The translations under genes and the position numbers were made by a program. A stretch of DNA of 15,292 bases. Origin: Actinomycetales bacterium (lineage in GTDB: Bacteria > Actinomycetota > Actinomycetes > Actinomycetales > JAHECE01). The notes under the pieces are model-generated. The model saw only the letters and a program-made list of their open reading frames with translations. It was not told the origin of the DNA and did not search any database. Of this stretch, positions 15,063 to 15,292 are shown one piece after another (positions within the stretch are counted from its first letter, which is position 1; the number at the start of each line of letters is the position of its first letter). Where the stretch lies: positions 1-15,292 of the forward strand of contig JAHECE010000034.1 in the NCBI GenBank assembly GCA_024641895.1. The letters run 5' to 3'.

Positions 15063-15080
15063 TGCACAAACGATTCAGCA
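15063..15080. promoter_or_regulatory. LacI-family operator-like palindrome upstream of glgC
   Basis: TGCACAAACGATTCAGCA has a central CG, is 14/18 identical to the copy upstream of mmsA and keeps the same TGC...AACGATTC.GCA framework. It begins 15 bases after a TTGACA hexamer, so it would cover the -10 and block transcription if occupied. Confidence 0.55.
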
Positions 15081-15171
15081 CTATGGGCACCGAACGACGA
15101 CCGTCCCCGCGCGATAAGGCCGGTACAGCTCTGGCCGCGGTCACCGCGACACGATCCGAGGAGTAGGTCCG

Positions 15172-15292
15172 ATGGCAGCCCCCCGTGTACTTGCGATCGT
15201 ATTGGCCGGTGGAGAAGGGCGTCGCTTGATGCCCTTGACGGAGGACCGGGCCAAGCCCGCCGTCCCGTTCGGCGGCATCTACCGCCTCATCG
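15172..15292 (+). CDS. glgC: Glucose-1-phosphate adenylyltransferase, 3' end outside window
   Basis: Only the first 40 codons are present. The sequence VLAIVLAGGEGRRLMPLTED followed by RAKPAVPFGGIYRLI is the unmistakable nucleotide-binding N-terminus of ADP-glucose pyrophosphorylase, including the GGxGxRL loop and the KPAVPFGG segment. The enzyme makes ADP-glucose from glucose-1-phosphate and ATP, the committed step of bacterial glycogen synthesis, and is normally about 400-415 residues. ATG 15172 is preceded by GAGGAG. It follows the LacI-like gene by 135 bases holding a TTGACA hexamer and an operator-like palindrome, so control by a sugar-responsive repressor is plausible. Confidence 0.96.
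   Translation, partial: MAAPRVLAIVLAGGEGRRLMPLTEDRAKPAVPFGGIYRLI

Noticed and set aside
1..15292. tRNA, rRNA, CRISPR, insertion sequence, phage or defence genes
   Set aside because: None was recognised by reading both strands; no direct-repeat array, transposase motif or target-site duplication was seen.

Overview
The window is about 73% GC with strongly GC-biased third codon positions. It carries actinobacterial-type proteins: a ChvE/Mms sugar ABC importer, a lipoprotein sugar-binding protein, glgC, a UPF0303/HbpS protein and a large flippase-like membrane protein with a kinase-like middle. This points to a high-GC Gram-positive actinomycete, plausibly near Cellulomonas; that assignment is inference from protein style only. 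No rRNA, tRNA, CRISPR array, transposase or phage gene was seen.

Layout. (1) At 2-952 (+) is the 3' part of a secreted polysaccharide deacetylase, followed by a possible 47-residue ORF coupled to it by a GTGA overlap. (2) At 3605-1182 (-) is a polytopic membrane protein with a degenerate protein-kinase-like segment and a C-terminal flippase-like (LPG synthase TM) domain. It is preceded by a 22-codon ORF with a perfect Shine-Dalgarno that ends in a GTGA overlap with the gene. (3) At 4024-5720 (+) is a two-gene ABC-2 exporter (ATPase and permease, ATGA overlap). (4) From 8443 down to 5771 (-) is a three-gene cluster: a protein of unknown function with two possible PH-like domains, an AGE/YihS-type sugar isomerase, and a UPF0303/HbpS-like protein. 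(5) From 12710 down to 8667 (-) is a complete monosaccharide importer: double ATPase (mmsA/gguA type), permease (mmsB/gguB type) and ChvE-like lipoprotein. A strong hairpin separates it from the cluster in (4). (6) At 12958-13794 (+) is a HAD-IIB phosphatase, divergent from the importer. (7) At 14077-15036 (+) is a LacI-family effector-binding domain without a detectable helix-turn-helix. (8) From 15172 to the window end (+) is the start of glgC.

How it may fit together. Regions 4 to 8 look like a sugar acquisition and storage block: import, aldose-ketose isomerisation, sugar-phosphate dephosphorylation, and glycogen precursor synthesis. An 18-bp LacI-type operator-like sequence occurs in the importer/HAD divergent gap (12842-12859), and a 14/18-identical copy lies just downstream of a TTGACA hexamer upstream of glgC (15063-15080). 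This suggests that one LacI-family regulator could control both uptake and glycogen synthesis. The obvious local candidate at 14077-15036 appears to have no DNA-binding domain, which is the main puzzle of the window.
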